NCBI GenBank assembly: GCA_001304215.1
Contig: LJVB01000024.1
Coordinates: forward strand, 1-42,744
Direction of reading: 5' to 3'
DNA length: 42,744 bases
Source of the DNA: Acidithiobacillales bacterium SM1_46
GTDB lineage: Bacteria > Pseudomonadota > Gammaproteobacteria > Acidiferrobacterales > Sulfurifustaceae
Of this stretch, positions 42,654 to 42,744 are shown piece by piece; the stretch's first letter is position 1, and every line of letters starts with the position of its first letter. Both the position numbers and the translations under genes were made by a program. The notes beneath the pieces were generated by a model, which made no database searches, had not been told where the DNA came from, and was given only the letters and a program-made list of their open reading frames with translations.

Positions 42654-42744
42654 TCAGGAGCGAGCCAGTTCGAGTTCGATCGCCTGGCGCAGGCGCGCCG
42701 CATCGAGCAGGCCGGCGTGTGAATACACAATGCGTCCGCTCCGG
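42654..42744 (-). CDS. C-terminal fragment of a protein running off the right edge, possibly TlpA/thioredoxin-like
   Basis: Minus-strand frame ...SGRIVYSHAGLLDAARLRQAIELELARS* resembles a redoxin C-terminus; too short for a firm call. Confidence 0.4.
   Translation of the reverse strand, partial: RSGRIVYSHAGLLDAARLRQAIELELARS

Overview
This looks like a chromosomal segment from a GC-rich gammaproteobacterium. All calls come from reading the sequence and the supplied ORF track; no searches were run. The left half is a conserved housekeeping block: argS (partial, -), a conserved hypothetical, mrcA (-), pilMNOPQ, aroK, aroB, dgt, gltB, gltD and hemE. The right half is more accessory: a tandem pair of GGDEF proteins, a YfaZ-like protein, a bifunctional aldolase/dehydrogenase, fccAB-type sulfide dehydrogenase genes, a fructosamine-kinase-like gene, a GGDEF-EAL protein, an SDR, priA, a 2OG-Fe(II) oxygenase, a membrane hydrolase, an RND/adaptor/TolC efflux operon and hemJ. 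I saw no clearly new multi-gene system, CRISPR array, transposon, tRNA or rRNA. The best leads are: (1) hemJ broken by two in-frame amber codons, with a perfect 15-bp tandem duplication; (2) dgt frameshifted by an apparent ~34-nt deletion in a GC-alternating tract; (3) an RND adaptor reduced to signal peptide plus C-terminal domain; (4) a GGDEF paralog with a degenerate active site but an intact RxxD I-site, next to a canonical copy; (5) a near-consensus FNR/ANR box in class II geometry upstream of fccAB; (6) an AT-rich intergenic region with an inverted repeat and a perfect DnaA box upstream of priA.
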